Shown here: positions 57,239 through 64,000 of the stretch, in pieces | How the letters are laid out: every line of letters starts with the position of its first letter | How positions within the stretch are numbered: position 1 is the first letter of the stretch | Source: Pseudomonas sp. FP2335 | GTDB taxonomy: Bacteria > Pseudomonadota > Gammaproteobacteria > Pseudomonadales > Pseudomonadaceae | Reading direction: 5' to 3' | NCBI RefSeq assembly: GCF_030687535.1 | Contig: NZ_CP117437.1 | Coordinates: 372,001-436,000 of the forward strand | Length of the DNA: 64,000 bases | Position numbers and translations under genes: made by a program | Notes under the pieces: generated by a model | What the model was told of the DNA's origin: nothing | The model's input: only the letters and a program-made list of their open reading frames with translations | Database searches by the model: none

Positions 57239-57318
57239 CGCAGGCAAGCCAGCTCCCACAGTTGACCGAGTTCCACCTTTGGAATGCAGTCAAAGGTGGG
57301 CGCTGGCTTGCCTGCGAT
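57239..57318. repeat. REP pair in reverse arrangement (GCTGGCTTGCC type)
   Basis: CGCAGGCAAGCCAGCTCCCA at the left and the complement GTGGGCGCTGGCTTGCCTGC at the right point outward, with GGAATGCA in the centre as in the other reverse pairs. It lies downstream of hutG. Confidence 0.85.
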
Positions 57319-57427
57319 GACGGCCTTACAGTCGCCCCAGTGCAACTGCCCGTCGCCCCAGTTCGTGTTCACCCAGGTCTCACTGGGTAAGGTTGTGCAA
57401 TAACAACAGCCGAGTGAGACCACCCCC

Positions 57428-58363
57428 ATGCAAAAAACCTTGTTGAGCTTGATCGGCGCCGCACTGCTCAGTGCGCAAGCCATGGCCGCCGAGCCGGCTT
57501 CCTGCAAAACCATCCGCATGGGCGTGGTCAGCTGGACCGATGTGGTGGCCACCTCCGGCATGGCCGATGTGCTGCTCAACGGCCTGGGCTACGACAGCAA
57601 GCAGACCAGCGCCGTACAGCAGATCATCTTTGCCGGCATCCGCGACAAGCGCCTGGATGTTTTCCTCGGCTACTGGAAACCGGCGATGGACAACAATATC
57701 GCACCGTTCCTCGCGGCCAAGCAGGTCAAGGTCTTCGATACCCCCAGCCTGGCCGACGCCCAGGCCACCCTGGCGGTGCCGCAGTACGTGGCGGACGCCG
57801 GGCTGAAGACCTTCGCCGACATCTCGCGTTTCAAGGATAAGCTGGGCGGCAAGATCTACGGCATCGAGCCCGGCAGCGGCGCCAACACCGACATCCAGAA
57901 AATGATCGACACCGACCGCTTTGGCCTTGGCGGCTTCAAGTTGGTCGCTTCCGGCGAGGCGGGCATGCTGGCGGCGGTGCAGCGCGCGGTGAATCGCAAG
58001 GAATTCGTGGTCTTTGTCGGTTGGACCCCGCACCCGATGAACATCAACCTGCAGATGGCCTACCTCACCGGCAGTGAAGACGTATTCGGCCCCGACGAAG
58101 GCCGCGCCACGGTGTCCACCGTCACCGCACCGGACTTCGCCGAGCGCTGCCCGAATGCCAATCGCCTGTTGCAGAACCTCACCTTCACCGCCGCCCAGGA
58201 AAGCCAGTTGATGGTGCCGATCATGGAGCGCCAATCGCCGCAGGATGTGGCCAGGCAGTGGCTGCGCGATCATCCCGAGGATGTGCAGCGTTGGTTGGCC
58301 GGGGTCACGGCGTTTGATGGCCAGGATGGCGTGGCAGCCGTACAAGCCAGCCTCAAGCCCTGA
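57428..58363 (+). CDS. Orphan choline/betaine-type ABC substrate-binding protein
   Basis: The 311-residue periplasmic protein has a signal peptide (MQKTLLSLIGAALLSAQAMA) and an OpuAC-type fold like choline-binding ChoX/CbcX (MGVVSWTDVVATSGMADVLLNGLGY; GYWKPAMDNN; VGWTPHPMNINL). The Trp residues of these segments usually form the aromatic box for a quaternary ammonium. No permease or ATPase is adjacent, so it may share a core transporter, as choline, carnitine and betaine binding proteins do in P. aeruginosa. ATG with CCACCCCC upstream has a weak ribosome site. Confidence 0.82.
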   Translation: MQKTLLSLIGAALLSAQAMAAEPASCKTIRMGVVSWTDVVATSGMADVLLNGLGYDSKQTSAVQQIIFAGIRDKRLDVFLGYWKPAMDNNIAPFLAAKQVKVFDTPSLADAQATLAVPQYVADAGLKTFADISRFKDKLGGKIYGIEPGSGANTDIQKMIDTDRFGLGGFKLVASGEAGMLAAVQRAVNRKEFVVFVGWTPHPMNINLQMAYLTGSEDVFGPDEGRATVSTVTAPDFAERCPNANRLLQNLTFTAAQESQLMVPIMERQSPQDVARQWLRDHPEDVQRWLAGVTAFDGQDGVAAVQASLKP

Positions 58364-58371
58364 GCCCCCCC

Positions 58372-58399
58372 TGTGGGAGCTGGCTTGCCTGCGCCCACA
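58372..58399. repeat. Collapsed REPIN remnant
   Basis: TGTGGGAGCTGGCTTGCCTG is followed almost at once by GCCCACA, consistent with a REPIN whose central part and right arm were deleted. Confidence 0.7.
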
Positions 58400-58429
58400 T
58401 TTGCTCTCAAGTGTCAGGGAGACTGATGC

Positions 58430-59365
58430 ATGGCCGACTACCCGATTTCTGCGCAAATGCTCGCCTTTGTGGATAAGACCGAATCTTTCACCAACACCGA
58501 CACCTCCCTGGCCGGCCTGCGCCAGAACTACAACCGCATGTGCCAGGCGTTCACCCCATCACCGCCCCAGGGGCTGACGGTTGCGGACTCCAATCTGGGT
58601 GGCGTCGGCATCCGCAGCTACCTGCCCACCCCAACCACCCCATCCGACGGCTGGCCGTGCCTTCTTTATATGCACGGCGGCGGCTGGGTCGTCGGCGGTT
58701 TGGATTCCCACGACTTCATCTGCTTCGAATTGGCCAGTGCGCTCCAGGTGCTGGTGATCGCCATCGACTACCGCTTGGCCCCTGAATACCCGTTCCCGGC
58801 GGCGTACGACGATTGCCGCAGCGTGTGGCAGGCGATCCAGGCGGGGCAGGGGCCGTATGCCATCAACCGTCAGCGTCTGGTGGTGGCGGGGGACAGTGCC
58901 GGTGGCAACCTGGCGGCGGCGTTATGCCTGGGGTTGCGCGACCACGGGCAGCCGTTGCCATTGGCGCAAGTGCTGATTTACCCAGGGTTGGGCGGGGCGG
59001 CGGATTTGCCGTCCCGGCGTGATTGCGCGGATGCGCCGTTGCTGAGTACGGCTGATACCGACGCCTACTTGGCCTTGTATCTATCAGACGGGGCACAATC
59101 CTCACCCTATGCCATGCCGTTGCGTGCCGAAACATTCAGGGGTTTACCCAAGGCCTTCATCGCCGTAGCCCAATTCGACCCGTTGCGCGACGACGGCAGG
59201 CTGTACGCCGAACGCTTGCAGGCCGCAGGCGTCAACACGCTCCTGTATCCCGGCAAAGGCCTGGTGCACGGTTGCCTGCGGGCGCGTGGGCAGGTGGCGG
59301 AGGTGGATCAACTCTACACTCACCTGCTGCATTACCTCAGGAGCGAAGGGCTGACACAGGTCTAA
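58430..59365 (+). CDS. Alpha/beta hydrolase, HSL family
   Basis: The 311-residue cytoplasmic esterase/lipase-type protein has the oxyanion motif YMHGGGWVVGG near residue 83, nucleophile GDSAGGNLAAAL near residue 150, catalytic Asp region VAQFDPLRDDG and His in GLVHGCLRA. It belongs to the hormone-sensitive-lipase family. The substrate is unknown. A downstream pip gene lies 103 bp away. The start ATG follows AGGGAGAC. Confidence 0.88.
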   Translation: MADYPISAQMLAFVDKTESFTNTDTSLAGLRQNYNRMCQAFTPSPPQGLTVADSNLGGVGIRSYLPTPTTPSDGWPCLLYMHGGGWVVGGLDSHDFICFELASALQVLVIAIDYRLAPEYPFPAAYDDCRSVWQAIQAGQGPYAINRQRLVVAGDSAGGNLAAALCLGLRDHGQPLPLAQVLIYPGLGGAADLPSRRDCADAPLLSTADTDAYLALYLSDGAQSSPYAMPLRAETFRGLPKAFIAVAQFDPLRDDGRLYAERLQAAGVNTLLYPGKGLVHGCLRARGQVAEVDQLYTHLLHYLRSEGLTQV

Positions 59366-59468
59366 GCGCGCAAGGACATGCTCATTGCACAATTCGGGTT
59401 TATAGTGCCAGACGGCAAAATAATAGACGTCCCCCCAGGGATGAACTCGACCCCTTACGGAGCGCGCA

Positions 59469-60440
59469 ATGCAGACTTGGTTTCCGCAGATCAAACCCTA
59501 CGCCCGGCACGATCTGGCCGTCGATGACACGCATACTCTGTACGTCGATGAAAGTGGCTCCCCCGAAGGTTTGCCCGTCGTCTTCATCCACGGCGGTCCC
59601 GGCGCGGGTTGCGATGCCAACAGCCGCTGCTATTTCGACCCGAACCTCTATCACATCGTCACCTTCGACCAGCGCGGCTGCGGGCGTTCCACGCCGCGCG
59701 CGAGCCTGGAAAACAACACCACCTGGGACCTGGTCGCCGACCTTGAGCGCATCCGCGAACACCTGGGCATCGACAAGTGGGTGCTGTTCGGCGGCTCCTG
59801 GGGGTCGACCCTGGCCCTGGCCTATGCGCAAACCCACCCCGAGCGCGTGCTTGGCCTGATCGTGCGCGGGATTTTCCTTGCCCGCCCGCAAGACATCCAT
59901 TGGTTCTACCAGGAAGGCGCGAGCCGCTTGTTCCCGGATTACTGGCAGGACTACATCGCGCCGATCCCGGCCGATGAGCGCCACGACATGATCGCGGCCT
60001 ACCACAAGCGCCTCACCGGCAACGACCAGATCGCCCAGATGCACGCGGCCAAGGCCTGGTCCGGTTGGGAAGGGCGCATGCTCGGCCTGTGCCCGAGCCC
60101 GCAGCATGTGGAGCGGTTTTCCGAGCCGCAGCGTGCGCTGTCCATCGCGCGGATCGAGTGCCACTACTTCACCAACAACTCCTTCCTGGAGCCCAACCAA
60201 CTGATCCGCGACATGCACAAGATCGCGCACCTGCCTGGCGTAATCATCCACGGCCGCTACGATATGATCTGCCCGCTGGATAACGCCTGGGAGCTGCATC
60301 AGGCCTGGCCTAACAGCGAGCTGCAGGTGATTCGCGAGGCGGGCCATGCGGCCTCCGAGCCTGGAATCACCGATGCGCTGGTGCGTGCGACTGGCGAGAT
60401 GGCGCGCCGTTTGCTTGACTTGCCGCCTGAAGAAGCATGA
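59469..60440 (+). CDS. pip: Proline iminopeptidase
   Basis: The 323-residue S33 peptidase removes N-terminal proline from peptides. Motifs are [12 protein letters not shown] near residue 38, [10 protein letters not shown], the nucleophile [16 protein letters not shown] near residue 110 and catalytic His in [12 protein letters not shown] near 293. It is coupled to dtd by an ATGA overlap, a common pip-dtd pair in pseudomonads. Length is usual. Confidence 0.95.
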   Translation: MQTWFPQIKPYARHDLAVDDTHTLYVDESGSPEGLPVVFIHGGPGAGCDANSRCYFDPNLYHIVTFDQRGCGRSTPRASLENNTTWDLVADLERIREHLGIDKWVLFGGSWGSTLALAYAQTHPERVLGLIVRGIFLARPQDIHWFYQEGASRLFPDYWQDYIAPIPADERHDMIAAYHKRLTGNDQIAQMHAAKAWSGWEGRMLGLCPSPQHVERFSEPQRALSIARIECHYFTNNSFLEPNQLIRDMHKIAHLPGVIIHGRYDMICPLDNAWELHQAWPNSELQVIREAGHAASEPGITDALVRATGEMARRLLDLPPEEA

Positions 60441-60874
60441 AGGGCCTGTTGCAACGGGTGCGTGGCGCCCGGGTCGAGGTCGCAGGCGAGGTTGTCGGGG
60501 CCATCGACCAGGGGTTGCTGGTGCTGGTGGCCGTCGAGCCGGGCGATACGCCCGAGAGCGCCGACAAACTCCTGCACAAGCTGCTTAACTATCGGGTGTT
60601 CAGCGATGACGAGGGCAAGATGAACTTGTCCTTGAAGGACATCGACGGCGGTTTGCTGCTGGTGTCGCAGTTCACTCTCGCGGCGGATACCAAGAGCGGG
60701 CTGCGGCCGAGCTTCTCCACGGCGGCCCCTCCGGCGCTGGGAGCGGCGCTTTTCGAACATTTGCTGTTACAAGCGCAACAATTGCATGGCAAGGTGGGGT
60801 CCGGGCGTTTTGGCGCCGATATGCAGGTGCATTTGGTCAATGATGGCCCTGTGACCTTCCTGCTTCAGACATGA
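60437..60874 (+). CDS. dtd: D-aminoacyl-tRNA deacylase
   Basis: The 145-residue protein hydrolyses D-aminoacyl-tRNA to protect translation from D-amino acids. The signature [17 protein letters not shown] near residue 77 and the Gly-cisPro motif region VNDGPVTF at the C-terminus are both present. Its ATG overlaps the pip stop. The 60875-61141 gap after it holds no gene and includes an A+T-rich stretch (GATAAT at 60965) that may carry the opgG promoter. Confidence 0.97.
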   Translation: MKGLLQRVRGARVEVAGEVVGAIDQGLLVLVAVEPGDTPESADKLLHKLLNYRVFSDDEGKMNLSLKDIDGGLLLVSQFTLAADTKSGLRPSFSTAAPPALGAALFEHLLLQAQQLHGKVGSGRFGADMQVHLVNDGPVTFLLQT

Positions 60875-61141
60875 ATGTATTAAAAACGACTTTTAATGCC
60901 TAAAAACGCAGGATTTCACTACAAATACTTGGTCGCCCCTGATGCGTTGTCTCGCAGGCTACTAGATAATCGCGCGCTACGGGGATCAGCGTTGTTTGGT
61001 CCATTTTTGACTTAGGTAGAGACTTGTCCGATCACCAATGGGGAATCATTTTGACCCAGGGGAGTCGGAACAATGCTCGCCAACCTGGCATATAGATAGC
61101 TGGCCGTTGGTTTTTTGATCTGTTTTCGGCGAGGGTTGCTC

Positions 61142-62878
61142 GTGATTGTTAGTCCCTGTAATGCACCAAAATTGTCTGCCAAACGGTTACGAAACGCACT
61201 GGTGACGGGCTCTGCCCTGTTTTGCCTGTTCGGCGCGGGTCAACTGTGGGCATTCAGTCTGGATGATGTGTCGGCCAAGGCTAAAGAGCTGGCCGGGCAG
61301 AAATACGAAGCGCCGCGCAGCAATCTGCCGAACGAATTCCGCGAAATGAAATTCGCCGATTACCAGAAGATTCGTTTCCGCAACGAAAAAGCTGAGTGGG
61401 CCGACCAGAACACGCCGTTCAAGCTGTCCTTCTATCACCAGGGTATGCACTTTGATACACCGGTGAAAATCAACGAAGTCACGGCCGACAGCGTCAACGA
61501 AATCAAATACGACCCAACGCGTTTCGATTTCGGCGACATGAAGCTTGATCCAAAAGCCACCGAACAGCTGGGTTATGCCGGTTTCCGTGTGCTGTACCCG
61601 ATCAACAAGGCCGACAAGCAAGACGAAATCATGACCATGCTCGGCGCGAGCTACTTCCGCGTCGTCGGCAAGGGCCAGGCCTATGGCTTGTCCGCCCGTG
61701 GCATGGCGATCGACACCGCGTTGCCGTCCGGTGAAGAATTCCCGCGGTTCACCGAGTTCTGGATCGAACGTCCGAAGCCGGGTGAAAAACAGCTGGTGAT
61801 CTTTGCCCTGCTGGATTCCCCGCGTGCCACCGGCGCGTATCGCCTGACCCTGCGTCCGGGCACCGACACCATTGTCGACGTGAAATCCCAGATGTACCTG
61901 CGCGACAAGGTCAGCAAGCTGGGCGTTGCCCCGTTGACCAGCATGTTCCTGTTCGGCGCGAACCAGCCGTCCAAAGTGCTCAATTACCGCCGTGAGCTGC
62001 ATGATTCCAGCGGTCTGTCGATCCATGCCGGCAACGGCGAGTGGATCTGGCGCCCACTGAACAACCCGAAACACCTGTCGGTGAGCAACTTCAGCGTCGA
62101 GAACCCGAAAGGTTTCGGCCTGCTGCAACGTGGTCGCGATTTCAGCCACTACGAAGACCTCGACGACAACTACGACAAGCGCCCAAGTGCCTGGATCGAG
62201 CCTGAAGGCGATTGGGGCAAGGGCACCGTCAACCTGGTTGAGATTCCGACCGCCGACGAAACCAACGACAACATCGTTGCGTTCTGGAGCCCGGAAAAAC
62301 TGCCGGAAGTCGGCCAGCCGCTGGATGTCGCCTACCGTCTGCACTGGACCATGGACGAAAAATCCCTGCACCCGGCCGACAGCGCCTGGGTCAAGCAGAC
62401 CCTGCGTTCCACTGGTGATGTGAAACAGTCCAACCTGATCCGTCAGCCGGATGGCAGCGTGGCTTATCTGGTGGACTTCGAAGGCCCGTCCCTCAAGGCC
62501 CTGCCTGCGGATGCCGCGGTGCGCAGCCAGGTCAGTGTTGGCGACAACGCCGAAGTGGTCGAAAACAGCGTGCGCTACAACGAGCACACCAAAGGCTGGC
62601 GCTTGACCCTGCGCCTGAAGATCAAGGACGCCGGCAAGCCGACCGAGATGCGTGCGGCCCTGGTGCAGGACATCGTCAAGCCTGAGCCGGAGAAGGATTC
62701 GAGCCACGTGCTCAAAGCCGACAAAGTGCTGGCCAAGCAACACGAGAAACAAGCCAAGAAAGACGCGAAAGACAAGGAAACCAAGCAGCCAGAAGCTGCC
62801 CCAGCCACACCGGAACCGGCCAAGACTGAACAAGTCCTGACCGAGACCTGGAGCTATCAGTTGCCTGCCGATGAGTAA
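61142..62878 (+). CDS. opgG: Periplasmic glucans biosynthesis protein OpgG (MdoG)
   Basis: OpgG is needed to branch or release osmoregulated periplasmic glucans. The 578-residue periplasmic protein has a signal sequence (about residues 1-38, ending LWAFS), [14 protein letters not shown] strands, [16 protein letters not shown] near residue 240 and an Ala/Lys/Glu-rich tail. The GTG at 61142 is chosen because GAGG lies 8-11 bases upstream. The Lys/Glu-rich tail after residue 520 is absent from E. coli OpgG and looks low-complexity. Its stop overlaps opgH by 8 bp. Confidence 0.94.
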   Translation: MIVSPCNAPKLSAKRLRNALVTGSALFCLFGAGQLWAFSLDDVSAKAKELAGQKYEAPRSNLPNEFREMKFADYQKIRFRNEKAEWADQNTPFKLSFYHQGMHFDTPVKINEVTADSVNEIKYDPTRFDFGDMKLDPKATEQLGYAGFRVLYPINKADKQDEIMTMLGASYFRVVGKGQAYGLSARGMAIDTALPSGEEFPRFTEFWIERPKPGEKQLVIFALLDSPRATGAYRLTLRPGTDTIVDVKSQMYLRDKVSKLGVAPLTSMFLFGANQPSKVLNYRRELHDSSGLSIHAGNGEWIWRPLNNPKHLSVSNFSVENPKGFGLLQRGRDFSHYEDLDDNYDKRPSAWIEPEGDWGKGTVNLVEIPTADETNDNIVAFWSPEKLPEVGQPLDVAYRLHWTMDEKSLHPADSAWVKQTLRSTGDVKQSNLIRQPDGSVAYLVDFEGPSLKALPADAAVRSQVSVGDNAEVVENSVRYNEHTKGWRLTLRLKIKDAGKPTEMRAALVQDIVKPEPEKDSSHVLKADKVLAKQHEKQAKKDAKDKETKQPEAAPATPEPAKTEQVLTETWSYQLPADE

Positions 62879-64000
62879 TTCCCAAGCCACGCCAGAGACT
62901 CTGCAAGAGTACCTGGCGCATCTCCCGATGACCGCTGAGCAGCGCGCCGAACTGGCGGGCTGCAAGTCTTTCAGCGAACTGCACGAACGCTTGTCGTCGT
63001 CGACCTTTGACGCGCCGACCGACGCCGCCCAAGCGTCGGTCGGCCGCCGGTTGACCCTCAACAGTGCCGAAGAACTGCAAGACGCCGAAATGCTCGCGGT
63101 CGATGCCGAAGGGCGCGTGTGCCTGAAAGCCACGCCGCCGATCCGTCGGACCAAAGTGGTGCCGGAGCCTTGGCGCACCAACATCCTGGTGCGAGGTTGG
63201 CGCCGGCTGACAGGTCGCACCAACCCGCCGAAGCCGCCGAAAGACGAGCGTGTGCTGCCGGCTGCGCGCTGGCGTACCGTGGGTTCGATCCGTCGTTACA
63301 TCCTGTTGGTGCTGATGCTCGGCCAGACCATCGTCGCCGGCTGGTACATGAAGGGCATCATGCCGTACCAGGGCTGGTCGCTGGTCGACTTCGACGAGAT
63401 CCGCAACCAGACCCTGCTGCAAACCGCCACCCAGGTACTGCCTTACGCCCTGCAAACCAGCATCCTGATCATGTTCGGGATCTTGTTCTGCTGGGTCTCG
63501 GCCGGTTTCTGGACCGCGTTGATGGGCTTCCTGGAACTGCTGACCGGTCACGATAAATACCGCATTTCCGGTAAAAGTGCCGGTGACGAGCCGATCCCGA
63601 AAGACGCCCGCACCGCGCTGGTGATGCCGATCTGCAACGAAGACGTGCCCCGGGTATTCGCCGGCCTGCGCGCTACCTTCGAATCGGTGGCCGCCACTGG
63701 CGACCTCGACCGTTTCGACTTCTTTGTGCTCAGCGACAGTAACGACGCCGACATCTGCATCGCCGAACAGCAAGCCTGGCTCGACGTGTGCCGTGAAGCC
63801 GGTGGTTTCGGCAAGATCTTCTATCGCCGCCGTCGCCGTCGCGTCAAACGCAAGAGCGGCAACCTCGACGACTTCTGCCGTCGCTGGGGCGGTGAATACA
63901 AGTACATGGTCGTTCTCGACGCCGACAGCGTGATGAGCGGCGAGTGCCTGACCAGCCTGGTGCGCCTGATGGAAGCCACGCCGGATGCCGGGATTATCCA
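62871..64000 (+). CDS. opgH: Glucans biosynthesis glucosyltransferase OpgH (MdoH), 5' part
   Basis: The frame is open to the right edge; 376 codons are present, about two-fifths of the usual length. The N-terminal cytoplasmic domain is followed by two membrane helices (about residues 145-165 and 190-220). The GT2 catalytic domain then begins, with [14 protein letters not shown] near 245, FVLSDSND near 285 and VLDADS near 348. OpgH polymerises the beta-1,2 glucan backbone from UDP-glucose. It starts inside the end of opgG, so the two are coupled. Confidence 0.95.
   Translation, partial: MSNSQATPETLQEYLAHLPMTAEQRAELAGCKSFSELHERLSSSTFDAPTDAAQASVGRRLTLNSAEELQDAEMLAVDAEGRVCLKATPPIRRTKVVPEPWRTNILVRGWRRLTGRTNPPKPPKDERVLPAARWRTVGSIRRYILLVLMLGQTIVAGWYMKGIMPYQGWSLVDFDEIRNQTLLQTATQVLPYALQTSILIMFGILFCWVSAGFWTALMGFLELLTGHDKYRISGKSAGDEPIPKDARTALVMPICNEDVPRVFAGLRATFESVAATGDLDRFDFFVLSDSNDADICIAEQQAWLDVCREAGGFGKIFYRRRRRRVKRKSGNLDDFCRRWGGEYKYMVVLDADSVMSGECLTSLVRLMEATPDAGII

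Overview
The window reads as chromosomal backbone of a fluorescent Pseudomonas (P. fluorescens group). The grounds are the high G+C codon use, the order hisBH-(DUF2164)-hisAF / ctpA-envC-gpmI-secB / ntrC-ntrB-glnA-thiI-typA, a complete five-step hut locus, and more than a dozen Pseudomonas-type REP/REPIN palindromes between genes. No prophage, transposase, integrase, CRISPR array or rRNA operon is present. One tRNA (Phe, GAA) lies near the left end.

Layout. 1-2.3 kb: the tail of an ACR3/BASS-like transporter and a GT39-like membrane glycosyltransferase. 2.4-6.2 kb (minus strand): asmA-like, mutY, yggX, tRNA-Phe. 6.5-8.1 kb: an OFA-type MFS transporter. 8.4-12.2 kb: hisB-hisH-DUF2164-hisA-hisF and a periplasmic solute-binding protein. 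12.2-15.1 kb: an accessory-looking pair, a Vps62/MABP beta-prism-like protein and a secreted trypsin-fold protein whose nucleophile position is Phe. 15.2-20.4 kb (minus): yibQ-like, ctpA, envC, gpmI (cell-wall turnover plus glycolysis). 20.5-22.8 kb: rhodanese, grxC, secB, trmL (minus) and a small membrane protein. 22.75-28.5 kb: the nitrogen-control block, with an NrsZ-type sRNA, ntrC, ntrB, a cupin lipoprotein and glnA. 28.6-42.6 kb: thiI, typA, a YkgJ-family cysteine-cluster protein, glgP, a DUF2339/DUF3999 membrane pair, fbp, a small lipoprotein and a lipocalin. 42.7-57.2 kb: the histidine utilisation locus hutF | hutCD, hutU, an NCS1 permease, hutXWV, hutH1, hutH2, hutI, hutG. 57.4-64 kb: an orphan choline/betaine-type binding protein, an HSL-family hydrolase, pip, dtd, and opgG with the 5' two-fifths or so of opgH.

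How it fits together. The nitrogen block carries three minus-strand sigma-54 promoters (glnA, ntrB and the sRNA), each with NtrC-like dyads upstream. At glnA these lie about 107 and 138 bp upstream of the inferred start, nearly the E. coli glnAp2 geometry. The hut locus converts histidine to glutamate, formate and ammonia through formylglutamate. HutC operators (TGTA-N2-TACA) sit between hutF and hutC and directly on the predicted sigma-54 start site of hutU, so hut is tied both to its inducer and to C/N status.

Most notable observations. (1) HutH1, directly upstream of a canonical HutH2, lacks exactly the Ala-Ser-Gly triad that forms the MIO cofactor and also lacks the catalytic Tyr and Phe, so it looks like a retained pseudo-enzyme or an enzyme with different chemistry. 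(2) Three approximately 46-nt modules downstream of ntrC with a minus-strand sigma-54 promoter match the architecture of NrsZ. (3) The predicted pseudo-protease and Vps62-type beta-prism protein form an uncharacterised two-gene cassette inserted in an otherwise conserved block.
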